From contig MU394060.1 of NCBI GenBank assembly GCA_022578605.1, forward strand, positions 620,001 to 684,000: a stretch of DNA of 64,000 bases, given 5' to 3'. A program made the position numbers and the translations under genes. This stretch comes from Camillea tinctor (Eukaryota; Ascomycota; Sordariomycetes; Xylariales; Xylariaceae). The notes beneath the pieces are model-generated. The model was not told the DNA's origin, ran no database searches, and saw only the letters and a list, made by a program, of their open reading frames with translations. Shown here piece by piece: positions 11,124 through 23,471 of this stretch. Each line of letters opens with the position of its first letter. Within the stretch, counting starts at the first letter, position 1.

Positions 11124-11990
11124 TTAGCTACTAGTAAGAAACTCTTCCACTGCCCTATTAAATCCCTCTGGGTTCTCCCAGAGCATGAAGTGACTGCCTC
11201 CCTCATCCTTCCCAAAGATCCGGAGCTTAGCCCCGGGGATCTGGTCGGCAATCCACTGCATCCCCTGTGTCGGGAGCAAGCTGCCCTCAGCGCCGATGAC
11301 CAGAGTCGGGACGTTTATGCGGGGGATCAAGTCGCGCCAGTCAGCGCACGCATGGTCCGCCAGCAGCGTCGCCGCGTACGGCAGCGGCATCTTGAGGCTC
11401 TGCTGGAGGAGCCACTCGGCATCAGCGGGGTCGACCGTCGGGCTCAAGAAGCCTTTCGCAAAGGTTGCCATGGCGTCTTTGCCGCTCGGCCCGGAGAGCG
11501 CGTTCAACTGCTCGCAGACCGCCTGAGGCGGCATCACCGCCGCGGCGCGGGCGGCCTCCTCGTCGCTCCAGGCCGGGTTGCGCAGCAGCGTGGGCGCCTG
11601 GTCGATGAGCACGAGCTTCGCGATGCGGGAGCGGGAGCTCGGGAACAGGTCCCAGTGCGCCCAGATGACGGAACACCCCATCGAGTGCCCCAGCAGCGTG
11701 GCGTCTTTCAGGTCGAGCTGTGAGAGCAGCGCTTCGAGGTCAGCAGCGAGCCGTGACACGCGGTACCCGAACGCGGGCTTGTCGGACTCGCCGTGGCCGC
11801 GGTGATCGTATGTCGTGACGCGGAAATGGGACTGGAAGTGCGCGACCTGTTTGCGGAACGCCGCGGCGGTTTGCGCCCAACCCGTGATGAGGACTAGGTT
11901 GGGAGCTGAGGGCGGGCCGTACTGGTTGTAGGCGAGGCGGACGCCGTCGGCGACTTGGATGAAGCCGGAGGCGGTATCAGTTGCAGCCAT
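11124..11990 (-). CDS. Alpha/beta hydrolase (non-heme chloroperoxidase/esterase-like)
   Basis: Single exon, 288 residues, matching the usual length of small alpha/beta hydrolases. It shows the oxyanion region LVLITGWAQT (about 32-41), the DHRGHGESD strand-turn (62-70), the nucleophile elbow GHSMG with Ser103, a lid region at about 130-205 rich in Ala and Leu, and a C-terminal His267 in GGSHFM. The expected Asp after strand 6 is not in the standard place: the segment reads VIGAEGSLLP, so Glu235 or a nearby Asp may be the acid. The substrate cannot be inferred. There is no signal peptide, so it is likely cytosolic. The GC content is higher than in the flanking DNA, as expected for coding sequence here. 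It is divergent from glutamate decarboxylase across 1.7 kb. Confidence 0.88.
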   Translation of the reverse strand: MAATDTASGFIQVADGVRLAYNQYGPPSAPNLVLITGWAQTAAAFRKQVAHFQSHFRVTTYDHRGHGESDKPAFGYRVSRLAADLEALLSQLDLKDATLLGHSMGCSVIWAHWDLFPSSRSRIAKLVLIDQAPTLLRNPAWSDEEAARAAAVMPPQAVCEQLNALSGPSGKDAMATFAKGFLSPTVDPADAEWLLQQSLKMPLPYAATLLADHACADWRDLIPRINVPTLVIGAEGSLLPTQGMQWIADQIPGAKLRIFGKDEGGSHFMLWENPEGFNRAVEEFLTSS

Positions 11991-13683
11991 TTTATATTTT
12001 TATTTTATCCTTCTAATTTGTCTCTCGCAGCGATGGCGAATTAGGTAGACTGGTCTTATATTTTGACATGAATATATGTATCCCTTTGAACACCTAAGAT
12101 TTCTGTCATTTGGAATCATGCTCGTCTCCCTCCACAAAGCACCATTCGGTTATCCTGGTCGCTTCTCCTCACCATGTTTCCCCTCCGGATGTGAGGGATG
12201 CGTAGACAGCCAATCGGCATAGGAGAAAAACATACACGCATGCAAAGGATTGGCCATAGGTAAAGCGTTATGCCTCTTGAGAATATGCTTGGTTTATCGG
12301 TTTGTCGCTCCACTTAAGAAACCAGGAGGATCCGATCTCACATAAGCACAACAGAAGAGAACTTTCGTGATAGCTGTGGTGGGGTTAGATGAAATATAAA
12401 TATAAATATTTTATTTATACGGGGACTCTTAGCTACATAGGCAGCTATGTATTTAATCTACTTCGAATATTCAGATTATATAGACTTTAGAACTAGCCCG
12501 TGAAACCCAATATCTTGTAGGTATGAGATGCAATAGAAACGTACACGAGCGAACGGGTCTATATCAGTATCAGAAAGGGACTGTTTACACTAATATATTG
12601 TCCGAAGTCCGAAAGTAGGCACACCAGACGCATACAGTATTGGAATCTATAGGGGGTTTTAATGCACCAAAATACTGCTTACAGCACGCTAGGTGTTATT
12701 ATGTGGAATCACTCGTGAATCACCAATGATAATGCCCCAAATTTTGGTGGGGTTACCCGATTAGGTATCACTGGGATTCTTCGAAGGAGGCATCTGCATA
12801 TGTTCTCATTATACGGGTAGGTATCTAGGTAAACATATAAAATAAAACAATGTATCAATGCATAATGATGAGAAGAAGCACGAATTATATAAGTTCAGTA
12901 CGTCTATTGACCTAATTCACCATAATGTCAATATAAACCTGGAACACTCAGGTGAGGTAAGGGGTATGACCTAACATATATCATTAATAACACTGAGTTC
13001 CCTTACTGATCTGGTGTGCTATTTCACTTGAACCTATCGATGGCTCAATGAGTTTTTACTTAGGTAATAGTCCCATGGCCGGTGTGAATGTTCTCTCTAA
13101 TGATTCTTTGTTACTGGGCGAGAACCACTAATTTGGAGATCAGCAGGGGTCTTATAGCGCCAATGGGGGACGAGATCGATCGTTCGATTAGCATAGTCTT
13201 GTCAAAAAAGCTTGTTTTTCAGAGTGGGGGGTTGACGAAGCGGGTGGTGGTTAGGTAGAGCTCATTGGGGTTCTATAGGGCTGGATGTAAGTGCTTGTAA
13301 GTCTAGCTATAAGTTAAGGTAATGGGGAACGAATCTATGGGGACCTAGACCTTCAAAATGACGTTTAAGCTTAGAGATTCGTTTACATCATGTCGTCATA
13401 CATAGAACAATACCTACGCTTAACACCTTCACGATTACGTACAATTCCCCAAAGGGTGATTTAACCTTGGAGTAACAAAAAACCTTAAGTAGTACCAAGC
13501 CTGTCTCACTTCCATGCTGTGAAATTCCCTTCGACATTCATACCTACATTCCCAAAAGTATCAGGTAGGAAAAGTGGGAAAAGAAGAAAAAGAAAGAGGA
13601 AAAGGAAAGAGGAAGAGAAACTATTGTAGTCCAACCATCTTTTGATCAACCACTTCTTAAAGATCTCACTCTCGAAGCCTAAC
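11991..13683. other. AT-rich divergent intergenic region
   Basis: Separates the divergent hydrolase and glutamate decarboxylase genes. It is AT-rich, without long open frames on either strand. A purine tract (about 13567-13620) lies directly upstream of the decarboxylase start and may be in its 5' UTR. Nothing else is recognised. Confidence 0.55.
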
Positions 13684-15579
13684 ATGTCTCTAGCTCGTCA
13701 TGTAAGTGCTTATCTACCTGGGCTACCTGCTTTCATGCTGGATACTTAAGAAATTAATTCTATAGCTAACCACTAAAAACAAATTCATAGATCGATCCAG
13801 AGGAGCTCGTCGGCCGTCTTCACGATGCCCATCTCACCGAGAGGGGTGTTCAGCTGCGTAAGAAGATGACCACATCTCATCTTACTCCATACGGCACCAA
13901 ATATGCCAGCCAAATAGATATCCCTAAATATGAGATCCCTCAGGAAGGGGCACCATCCGACTCGGCCTACCAGCTTATACACGATGAGCTAGACTTGGAC
14001 GGAAAACCAAATCTGAATCTTGCCAGGTATACAAATCAACTTAAATGACTCCCCCTTTGTCTCCCCTTCCGGGCCCACGCTAATGCTCCCATTTCAGCTT
14101 TGTGGGGACTTACATGGAACCCAACGCTGAAAAGCTGATGACGGAAAACTTATCCAAAAACCTCGCCGACAGCGATGAGTATCCAGCGCTTATGGCTATA
14201 CACGAGCGCTGCATTAGCATTCTTGCCAGTTTATGGGGAGCCAAGAAGAGCGAGAAGGCCATCGGCTCAGCTACTACTGGCTCTTCAGAAGCTATCCATT
14301 TAGGTGGCTTGGCCATGAAGCGCCGCTGGCAGGAACGTCGCAAGGCACAAGGCCTAGATACTTACAAGCCCAACATTATCATGGGAGCCAATGCCCAGGT
14401 TGCTCTCGAGAAGTTTGCCCGATATTTCGATGTCGAGGCCCGTATCCTACCCGTGTCTGCGAAGAGCAACTACCGCCTTGACCCCGAGCTTGTCAAGCAG
14501 AGTCTTGATGAGAACACCATTGGTGTGTTTGTGATTCTAGGCAGTACCTACACAGGTCACTATGAACCTGTAGAGGAAGTCTCCAAAATCCTTGATGAAT
14601 ATGAAAAGGAGACGGGCTACGATATTCCCATCCACGTCGACGCGGCTTCGGGCGGTTTCGTAGCTCCCTTTACCTATGCACAAGTAGGAGGGCCCAAATG
14701 GTGAGTTGGTTTATCACACTGTTGATCACCTGTCTTTCTATAGCTCACACCACAACTAGGAACTTTGAGCTTCCACGCGTCAAGTCGATCAACACTTCTG
14801 GTCACAAATTTGGTCTCGTATACGCTGGTGTAGGTTGGATAGTATGGCGCGATGAGTCTTACCTGCCACAGGACCTGATATTTGAACTCCATTATCTGGG
14901 TGGCACGGAAAAGTCGTTTACGCTTAATTTCTCGCGGCCAGGAGCCCAGATTGTAGTCCAGTACTACAATCTCCTTCACCTCGGCTTCAATGGTTATCGC
15001 GAGATCATGGAGAATTGCCTCTCCAACGCACGTCTGCTCTCCAAGAGCCTGGAAGCCACCGGCTGGTATACTTGTGTTTCGGATATCCATCGTCGGAAGT
15101 CCGCGGCCGCCGGCGTGATCTCTGACACAAAGCAAGCCCTCACGGGGGCAGAGGATGAGACTTCGGCCGACTACATCGCAGGACTGCCAGTCGTGTCATT
15201 CCGCTTCTGCGACGAGTTCAAGAAGGAATTCCCTCATTTAGAGCAGGAGTCGGTATCGCTTCTGATGCGCGCGCGCCAATGGATAATACCCAACTACGCG
15301 CTGCCACCGAACGAAGATAAGACCGAGATTCTGCGCGTTGTGGTCCGTGAGAACATGAGCTTCGACATCCTCGACCGCTTGATTTCCGACATCGTATCTG
15401 TCACGCAAACGCTCATCGACAATGACAAGGTCGACTTGTCGGTGCTGAAGACACAGCGGCCAGTAGGTGCATCCGGTCCCGCAGACAATCTCAAACAGGA
15501 AGCCAAGAAAAGAGCACTCGAGGCCCTAGACAGCCACACTCCACGACTAGCAGATGGTATTCACAGAAGTGTGTGCTAG
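13684..15579 (+). CDS. gad1: Glutamate decarboxylase (PLP-dependent)
   Basis: Four exons: 13684-13701, 13791-14026, 14098-14700 and 14760-15579, giving 558 residues. It converts glutamate to GABA and CO2 with pyridoxal phosphate, feeding the GABA shunt and acid/oxidative-stress tolerance. Visible hallmarks are [14 protein letters not shown] after splice 2, the PLP-ring contact region [26 protein letters not shown] with Asp266 pairing to the PLP nitrogen, and [11 protein letters not shown] with Lys302 as the Schiff-base lysine. The C-terminal domain ([12 protein letters not shown] to about 500) is intact. Exon 1 is only six codons (MSLARH); the next exon reads [15 protein letters not shown] and the upstream frame is closed, which supports that start. 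The C-terminal tail after about residue 520 is Lys/Ala-rich and may be regulatory, but no calmodulin-binding motif can be claimed. Confidence 0.95.
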
Positions 15580-16518
15580 AGCACACCCGAGATTAGGTTT
15601 GGGCGAACCATAGGGAGGAAACTGAACTTGCTATCCAAGGGTCTATCTATGTAGGGGTCATGCTTTGGAGGGAGAAAATGGTACCAGGCTTCACTAAATT
15701 GTTCTTCGAAGGATATCTGCTTGTACTTAGCCTATGAATAAATTGTTTGATCGACAGTGCATATCGTACATCATCCCTCCATATGTGGTCAATTAAGCCA
15801 ATACAGCCGGTCGCGAGAACGTGCTGCTATAGGCTATAGCCGCACACCCCCTACAGGCAGACTCATGTTATACTACTACCCAACTTGTGGAATTGAAGCT
15901 GTTTTGACCCCGAAGCTACGTTGCGAAGTTGACATTCCCAATTCGGGAATCCCAACTCGGATCCCGCATCACGTTTGCAGTACCTTGCATACAAATCAGC
16001 GATAGACCGACTAGCTGTAAGCGACATGCTGATATTGAAATGTATCCTTACCTACATGTATAGAAGAGATGGAATAGGTTAAGATGTCGGTAGGCTTGTA
16101 GATCGAGTCGTATTGTATAAGTAGTAATAGCTACCACACCTTCCGGGTATGTATAGACGGTGATTCTTTTCGTTAAGAGCTGTTACCCTGGTCCGGCACA
16201 AATAGAAAGGAGATGATGGCCATCTTTTCCAGGGAATAGTTTACCATGAAAATAGGCATCCTGGTAAGCTATTATATATTATGAGGAGCCTCGTCCACCT
16301 TGCAGACGACAGTCGTCGTATGTAGTTCGCACAAAAGCATCGCTGTACATGCTATCACGCCTCTGAACGAGGGTTAATTATTCAACGCATACGTATTCAC
16401 TTAAAAAGGGAAACAAAGATCCCGAGTATACTAAAGAACATTCCCTCTCCCTGATATACAGTCCTCAAATTCAAGAGACCCGCCAAAGAAAGAAACCCGA
16501 AAGCTAAAGCAAGACGAA
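15580..16518. other. Intergenic region between gad1 and the small secreted protein gene
   Basis: 3' flank of glutamate decarboxylase and promoter of the next gene. An A/T-rich cacttaaaaaggg box is at about 16399-16411, roughly 110 bases before the start codon. No other feature was seen. Confidence 0.5.
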
Positions 16519-16891
16519 ATGAAGGCACGTCCATCCCTTGCCTCAACACAATACCCATCCATCACTATACTAACTGCTTCTTCCTCTCCGTGTGCAGGCT
16601 CTCCTCGCCCTCCTAATCCCCCTCCTCCCACTCCCTACCACCGCCTTCCCCCAACTCTCGCCCCCTCCCACCAACACCACCGCCGCCCCAGCTCCCACGC
16701 CCACCATCTACCACCTCACCTGCAACGACGACATGTGCCAGGCGATGTGCCAGTGCGACAGCGAAAAGCACGTGAGCTGCCACCAGAACCCGTGGTGGTG
16801 CCCCAACATCTGCGGGTGCGAGCCCGGTGCGCCTTCATCTTCTTCTTCTTCCGCTCCCGTTACATCTTCCTCCGCTGCTGTTGTTGTTTAG
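16519..16891 (+). CDS. Small secreted cysteine-rich protein (unknown, effector-like)
   Basis: Proposed two exons, 16519-16524 (ATG AAG only) and 16598-16891, giving 99 residues. The join makes a textbook signal peptide, MKALLALLIPLLPLPTTAFP, followed by a Pro/Thr/Ala-rich spacer, a compact core with eight cysteines (positions 44, 49, 53, 55, 63, 70, 74 and 76) and a Ser-rich tail. The intron starts gcacgt, which is a GC donor rather than GT, contains ctaac at 16570-16574 and ends tgtgcag. The alternative GT two codons later breaks the signal peptide, and the unspliced frame gives a Pro/Arg-rich nonsense product. I do not recognise the family. Size, secretion and even cysteine number are typical of fungal effectors or cell-wall proteins, but the function is unknown. 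Confidence 0.6.
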
Positions 16892-17555
16892 GATGATGAC
16901 TTCAGTGGTTTATCTGAGGAGAGGGGGTGGGGGTAGAGGGGAGGGTTATCGTTGTCTGGTTTGTGTATATATATACATATGTTATTTTTCTTGAGTAAAA
17001 TTAAAGGAGGAGGGTGTTTTTATTGTTGTTAGGGACAGGGACCCAAAAAGGGGGGCGGGAGGGGGGCTAATGGGGAGCGGAGCTTGGTGTTAGTGTTAGT
17101 GGTTCAAAAATGTACAACTCTTGTTTGTCTTTCTATATATAAAAGGGCTTATTATTGTGCATGCCGAATATACGTGAGCTGCTATGAGAAATAGACAATA
17201 GGATGATAATCACAGCTTACGTCGAGTTGTTCTGGGGAATTGTATACCTTCAAACAATATACACAATTACGATAGGGGAAAAAACAATTTCAAAATTAAA
17301 GAGGTCGATTTTATTTGTGATCTCTCAATGTCTGTATTCACTTATATATTGTATTTTACCCCATCTGTGCGTGCCTTCCATAGGCGTAGTGTGAAAACTC
17401 GGTTGCCAATTAGACACCGGTCTCAAAATTACCTTTCCCCCTGACCGATATGCTACTCCTACATGCTTGCTTGCCTGCTTTCATAAAACGACGAGAACAA
17501 GAAAAAGAGGGGAAAGGGGGGGTAGTGCAGAAAAAAAAATCAATATCAAAACCTC
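16892..17555. other. Intergenic region between convergent genes
   Basis: 3' flanks of the small secreted protein gene (+) and mtc5 (-). G-rich at 16919-17080 and AT-rich after 17100. No gene is supported. Confidence 0.5.
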
Positions 17556-20500
17556 TCATCGCCTGCTCAGTCCAGAACCGCCTACACCTGTTCTCTTACG
17601 TAGAGATGTAGAGCTGCCCCAGCTGCCTGCCGACTTCTTCAGCCGGTTGCCGAGGCTGATTCTAGCAGCGGACATAGGCGCCGTTGGGTACTGGCTTTCG
17701 GGTGACAAGTATTGCGCACTGTGGACAATTTCAAAATCACTCTTATCCAACGATCCACGCTTTTCAGGGGCGGGCCGCTCCTCCTTCTCCTCCGTTCCTC
17801 TGCGGGCTTTGCCCTGTCGCAAGGCGCCCATCATCGCAGCCCAAGTCTCAACTTGACCATTGCTTGCCTCTTCAGCACAATTACATTCATCACCAGCTGG
17901 GCACTCAGTCTCACCAGCAGCGTGCCACTCCTCGAGGCAGGCCTCATGGCTAGCACAGCCACAGGTCAAACACGGTGGATAGAGGGCGTCGATAGGCTCA
18001 TTGCAAAACACGCATATAAGGTGTGTTTGTGTGCGCTTGCAGCGATCACAAGTCCCCACTGCACCACCAATGGCTGTACCGATATGCGTTGACCTGATCG
18101 GATCTAAATGCGTTTCGTGCACACGGCAAATTCCTGTGACATCAAGGCCCCGACCAGATGTGACCAATGCTTGAAGCTGCTCTTTTCTTCCTAGAACTAT
18201 CGGGGAGCTACTACCCTGGTGGGACTGGGAGGTATGGCTCAAATTTTCTGCACTATAGTAAGTGTCATGAGGGTCATGTGCCTCATGAAAACTGCTATAA
18301 TTAGAGCCCCCGAGGGAATGAGCAGCAGGATTTGAGGAACTGTTGCGAAGAACATTGAACTTCATAATTTCGAGGCGAGCTAGAGGTTGGTCCCATGTTT
18401 GCAGCATCTCCGCATAGATGTAACGATAATTTGCGTATATGGCGTCTCGGGAAGATTCGAGGAAAGGAACATTAAGCCATCCATCATCGTCAAATATGGT
18501 CTGGTCTTCCAACTCAGTAGAGATTCCATAACATACAAGAGGCAAAGGCTCATCTCTTTTAATTTCATCATCAGAATACGAGTTTCGCGCGGTCGCAGAC
18601 GGCTCAGAAGTAGGTCCCAAGATAGTCGAACCACCCCATGTTATGTTAGAAGGTGCGAGATTAGAGAGAAAGTTTTCTCCTGGACTAGGACGCTTTCTAT
18701 TCGGTGGTGACGACGATGCAGCACTCGAGAAGGGCCTGGGGAAATTGGCTAAACTTGTAGTTAACGCGGTATTGGCGCGACGAAGCAGCCTATTATCAGG
18801 CGATGTAGACAAGCTCTGTGTAGGATCACCTTCCGACAGGTGATCGTGTGGGGTCCTTGAAGGAGGTGTCTCCCCGCAAGAGTAAGAGTTTGACTCAGGA
18901 TCTCCAGGCCATACACCGTCCTCGGACCCAAAAGAGCCTACGATCTGAACAGGAGTGTGCAGTGTCTTTGGAGTTGATATTGCTGAGTTAGCCTGGCTTT
19001 TATGATAAAAATGGGAAGTTTGCCATAGAGAGGTATCCATAGGGAAATAATTTAGTGAGAACGACGGTGCCTTCATAGGGAGCGGCGTTTCTGGCTGAGG
19101 TAAATGTGATTCCGCATAAGCAACGCTATCCTCAGTCGATGACTCACTGAATATGCATGAGAGCATAGCAAGCATCTGTATGTCTGCAATCTTTTCAAAA
19201 TAGTCAAAAAGATCACTGATTAGATCTTTTGCTAAAGGGTGATGTCCCCATTTCACTCGTCCCGTAAGAACAACCTCATCCAGGTCGCCAGAAGATGACT
19301 TGTTCTTTCCAAAGCGTTCAACGGCATCCTTGGCAATAACTAGTATAGTGTCCTTTACGTAGTCACTGGCCAGAAGTTCCAACGGAATGTCCTTACGAAG
19401 GAGTAGTGCAGCATATCTCCAAACATCTACCAAGTCCGGACGTCCATACTTTTGCGCCACTTGGGCATTGTGTTCACAAACCTGGGCGCCATCACCGAAT
19501 ATCAAGTACTCGTAGGCAAACTCCCTCTTCGAGGGCAATTCATTGGCAACGTTGTGGATTGACACAAAGTTTTTGGGTTTGGCCGCTCGTCGTCTACTAG
19601 TTCCGGTGCCAGTACCAGTTCCGACGCCAGTCCCTCCGCCGCTCGAATGCATTGAATAACTGCCACTAAATGTTTTTCTGAACCGCCGGCTAGATGTGTA
19701 CCACGTATTGATTTTATGCATATAGGTAGTTTCAGAATCGCTGGAACTTGAAGAATCCTCTGAGCCATCTGAGTCTGATTGATCCTCAGTAGCGGAAGCC
19801 TCATCATTCCTGTTCCTCGTAGGTGTGGATTCTTGCTGAAGTCTGCCAAAACCAGCAAAGGTGGGTTCGCCTTTGGGACGTTCCTTATACGAATCAGCCG
19901 GGGTGAATAGCAGTGCTCTCGCCCTTTCTTCTTTGGTTGGGAAGAAGCAGACTAGTCTCCCATCATTAGAGAATCTAGCACCGCATAAGCCAGGAATAGG
20001 GGTTGGTCTGTTGGCTGGAGCTAGAGTAGCATCAAGCTCGACACTAGCAGTGAGTTCTTGCGACATTGTTGCCGAGCCTCCTGTAGGGATACCGTTGTCT
20101 TCCTCCTCGCTAGAACTCTCATCTGCAAGTCCGCCAAGGTCGTCGTCCAAGTCTTTAACATTCTTGAAAAACACATCGCTGCTCGAAAGGTCTATCTCCC
20201 CCAGAAGATAGCTAAATATTACTTCAAGGCAATTCTGGCGTTTCTTGGAGAATTGGCTAGCCAATTGGCTCACTTCTTGATCCAGTTTCCTGTGGGTCTC
20301 TTCTGTCATTAAAGCCGTCTTCTCAATAAAGAACCTTGGAGCCCTCAGCTTTGGGTAATTTGATGGAATCTCGACTTTAACTTTGATATAAATCGTGTCA
20401 CCGTCTGCACCCCAAGGTCCGTTGAGTGAAGCATTGAGTGTTAACGTGTCGTCATCGTAGTGGTTCATATCAACATTTGGTAGTTGTTCGCTAACACGAA

Positions 20501-22093
20501 CGATTTCCTCCTGTAACGTTTCCGGTTCACCCCAATGAGGATCGTGGAAGCTAGGCCCAAACATCATGGAGTCTTTGGAGTCCTTTCTCGGTGGGGTCCC
20601 AACGGGCATCGATTTCTTCTTGCTCATTGTGACACCTTTCATCCAACCAAGTTGGTCGACATGCCTATCAGCTCCCTTAGCTGCCGTAGGTTTCGCCTTC
20701 ATTGAGAGACCCTTCCATCCGCTTCCCGGACGATATGATTGTACAGGCATTGCCTGCATACCTAAGGTGAGAGCGCTCCGACGAAACTGACTACCGCCGC
20801 TTCCTGGACGAGGGTCACTCATAGTGGTTGATCTTTTCTCTCTCGTAGGATGATCATCGACAGCCCGAAATGTCTTGTATGCAGCCCCCTTCCGTGTGAT
20901 AATTATCTTCTGGGCCTTTTCTTGTTTGTTATGGCCGACGGACTCGAGAATATCCGAACCAGTTCTGTGAAGACGGAGGTAGTTATCTTCCCCCCAGGAG
21001 ACAAGCTGGAATTCCCGATTATCCACTCCATCATCGGATATGGCACCACGACTCCTCCATAAGAATTCTTTGACCTTGTGGTTCCCATGCCCAGGGAAAA
21101 CTGTGAGCGGATCAACAGTATGGTCTAAAGGCTCCCCTTCCTTACGGCGTATATCATATAGATAGAGGTTACCAGGATCGTTTTGGGGCATGGCTAGGAG
21201 ACCCCATCCAAAGGGAGTATGACGTGCACGCCATACCGGAAACTCGGTGCGGATGATCCTCTCTGGTTCATCTGACGCAGCATAGTCCCAGAACTTGATG
21301 CTCTTATCTAGAGAGCAGGTAACAACACTAGTCGAACTAATGCGACTCCAGTCAAGACCATAAATCTTGGAGGTGTGCGCGCTGATAGACTTTAGGGGGA
21401 TGGTAGGCTTCCGCTCATCCCATATGTGTAACCACCTATCATGGGAGGAGGCAAGGATATTGGGATCCCGACGATTGAACTTGACCTGAGTGGCGCCAGC
21501 AAACCAGTCACAAAAGGTGAGAACGGGTTGTCTCGGCTTTCGCAAGTCCCAGGAATGTACATAGCCGTCCACCGAACAGGTAGCAAGGATATCGGGGTGG
21601 TGCGCAGAGAAGTTTATGTCTGTAATGGCCCTACTATGGCCTTGAAGAGAGTGCTCAATAGCGCCTGTCGCAGAATCATCACTTAAGTTGAGATTCCATA
21701 CAAGACAGCGATGATTTGCTGTAGAAGCGACCCAATAGTCTCGAGCAGCAAAGGGTGACCATTGGACGTCTACCACCAGCCAGGGTAACCCATGACTACT
21801 TAGTCTTCGAGGGGGGTTGTATGGGGAGTCAAGGTCGATGATAGTAAGCCCCTCGGGTCTTTTGCGCAGTTATTAGCAACCATTTCCCCGAGATGCCATG
21901 AGATGCCACACGCGACGACGACTTACGATGCAAGAGCTATATCACGACCACACGGTGATATAGTGGCCGATCCAACCAAGCCGTCAACGTGGAAGGCAAC
22001 ATCAACATCAAAGGTTTCGCTATCGTAAGCCGACTTCAGGATCTTGCCTCTCTTAGAGGGATCCAACATCTGACCAAAAGTTGTTGAAGGCAT
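17556..22093 (-). CDS. mtc5: SEA/GATOR2 complex subunit Mtc5 (Sea3, WDR59 homologue)
   Basis: Two exons on the minus strand, 22093-21927 and 21858-17556, giving 1489 residues. Exon 1 ends IALAS with donor gtaagt; exon 2 continues PEGLTIIDLDSPYNPPRRL, restoring the WDR59 N-terminus in phase. WD40 repeats fill about residues 40-390 (HSRAITDINFSAHHPDILAT, VHSWDLRKP, TCSLDKSIKFWD). An RWD domain follows at about 500-620, then a long disordered Ser/Glu-rich region, and a C-terminal RING-like zinc module at about 1325-1385 with GTCDRCK, CVFCNEP, CLTCGC and CPAGDECNC. Mtc5 belongs to the vacuolar SEACAT/GATOR2 arm that relieves SEACIT/GATOR1 inhibition of TORC1 during amino-acid sensing. A GT-repeat-like tract encodes a Gly-Thr/Val stretch near 19600-19640. 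Its start faces ubc13 across a 1.4 kb divergent promoter. Confidence 0.92.
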
Positions 22094-23471
22094 GGCCAAT
22101 GATGAGGATCTCTTTATCTATTGAGGGTATATGTAGTGGTCCATCGTGTACCCTAGAGAGGATCTACTTTTTCATGCAGTTGTTCATATGCATGATGTGG
22201 TTAGTGAAAAAAACAAGATCAATGCTTCAATAGACAAATCCAGTGTGTTTTCATGGCTGCTCAAAGGATACAAGGACTATAGTAGCACAATGAACGGCGA
22301 TGCATGGCTTAGACGGGGGAGGGTTTAGCTGCAGATTGACGAGATGGCTTGGGTAAGGGAGACACAAGACGGGTTGGAATGGGATGGGCCTAGCAGCTGG
22401 CTTCGAAATTTAAAAGTGGGGGTATACACTGTACCACGTGCTACATATTAGTTCATTGGCTAGGCTTTGAAACTGTCCGGATAGTTTAGGTTTACTACAT
22501 AGGTCGGTAGTAGGTACCTTGGTGGCTATTAAAGCATGATTTCGTCATATTGCACCGGATTAGGGGATTACTTATATCCGTCAAACTGAGGGGCATTGAT
22601 TACTAAGTAGTATAGACTTCGGACTTAATCAATATGTGCTGAGCCTTTCCCATCAGCCCCCGCCAGTTCCTATCACCTGCTAAGACCTCAGCTCAATACA
22701 GAAGTATAATACCTTATGTACTACTACCTAACTTAGTATACCTATAGTACCTTAGTTATGTATTTAAACTTAGTAGTAGTACAGATCTCTGACACGTACC
22801 TGTGACTTGTATGTGGGTGCTTATCTTGAAGGACTGTTACCCACTTTGTTTTATGCATGTATGGAAATCTTATCTTTTTGTCAGTTCCAGATTACTACCT
22901 ACTATGTAACTACTAGTACTAAGTACGTACTACACCAGTACTACCTAATACCTAATCCATCCATCCTCTTTATTCCAAAAGCCCCTCCACAAACTACATA
23001 GTAACACTGCTATTCACTTACCATCACCATCATTTGTCACTACCAACTCAACCTAACACGAACCACCCTTGGGTAACAATAACACGCTAGGCATTTAGAC
23101 CTCTTTCTATCACCCTCTAAGGCTCATCTTCCTTCTTTGATTCGAAATAAAGCCCGATCCCCTCCTCCCTCGCCAGCCTTGCGCTAGATTCGGTATATAA
23201 CCTCCTCCTTTGAAAACCCCACCCCATCAAGCTAAACTGCCTGTCTGGTCCAAGTGAAGCTGGTTCTTCCATCACTCAGCATCGGAATCTTTCCCAGAAC
23301 GGAAAAGAAAGCCCATACACATCAAACTTCGCACCCCTTCTTAGACCAACCTTTGCCAACCGAAGCCCCGTCCGGTTGGTTGCGGCACTTTGAGTTCAAG
23401 TGCATGTGAGTGGTGTACGTGCTTGCGACGAAGAAAGTGCTGCCTTTTCTCCTTTAATTTCCTTCCTCAAG
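22094..23471. other. Divergent promoter region, mtc5 / ubc13
   Basis: Lies between two start codons facing apart. It contains a cacgtg E-box-type palindrome at 22435-22440, a dense patch of tactacctacta-like words at about 22690-22960, a tatataa at 23194-23200 and C/T-rich DNA near the ubc13 start. No protein-coding frame is supported. Confidence 0.6.
23194..23200 (+). promoter_or_regulatory. TATA-like element upstream of ubc13
   Basis: A tatataa heptamer about 270 bases before the ubc13 start codon in otherwise GC-richer DNA. Position fits a promoter with a moderately long 5' UTR, but the match is short and could be chance. Confidence 0.3.

Noticed and set aside
16519..16896. Unspliced 125-codon frame over the small secreted protein gene
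   Set aside because: Gives a Pro/His/Arg-rich product with no structure, whereas the spliced frame gives a signal peptide and an ordered cysteine pattern.
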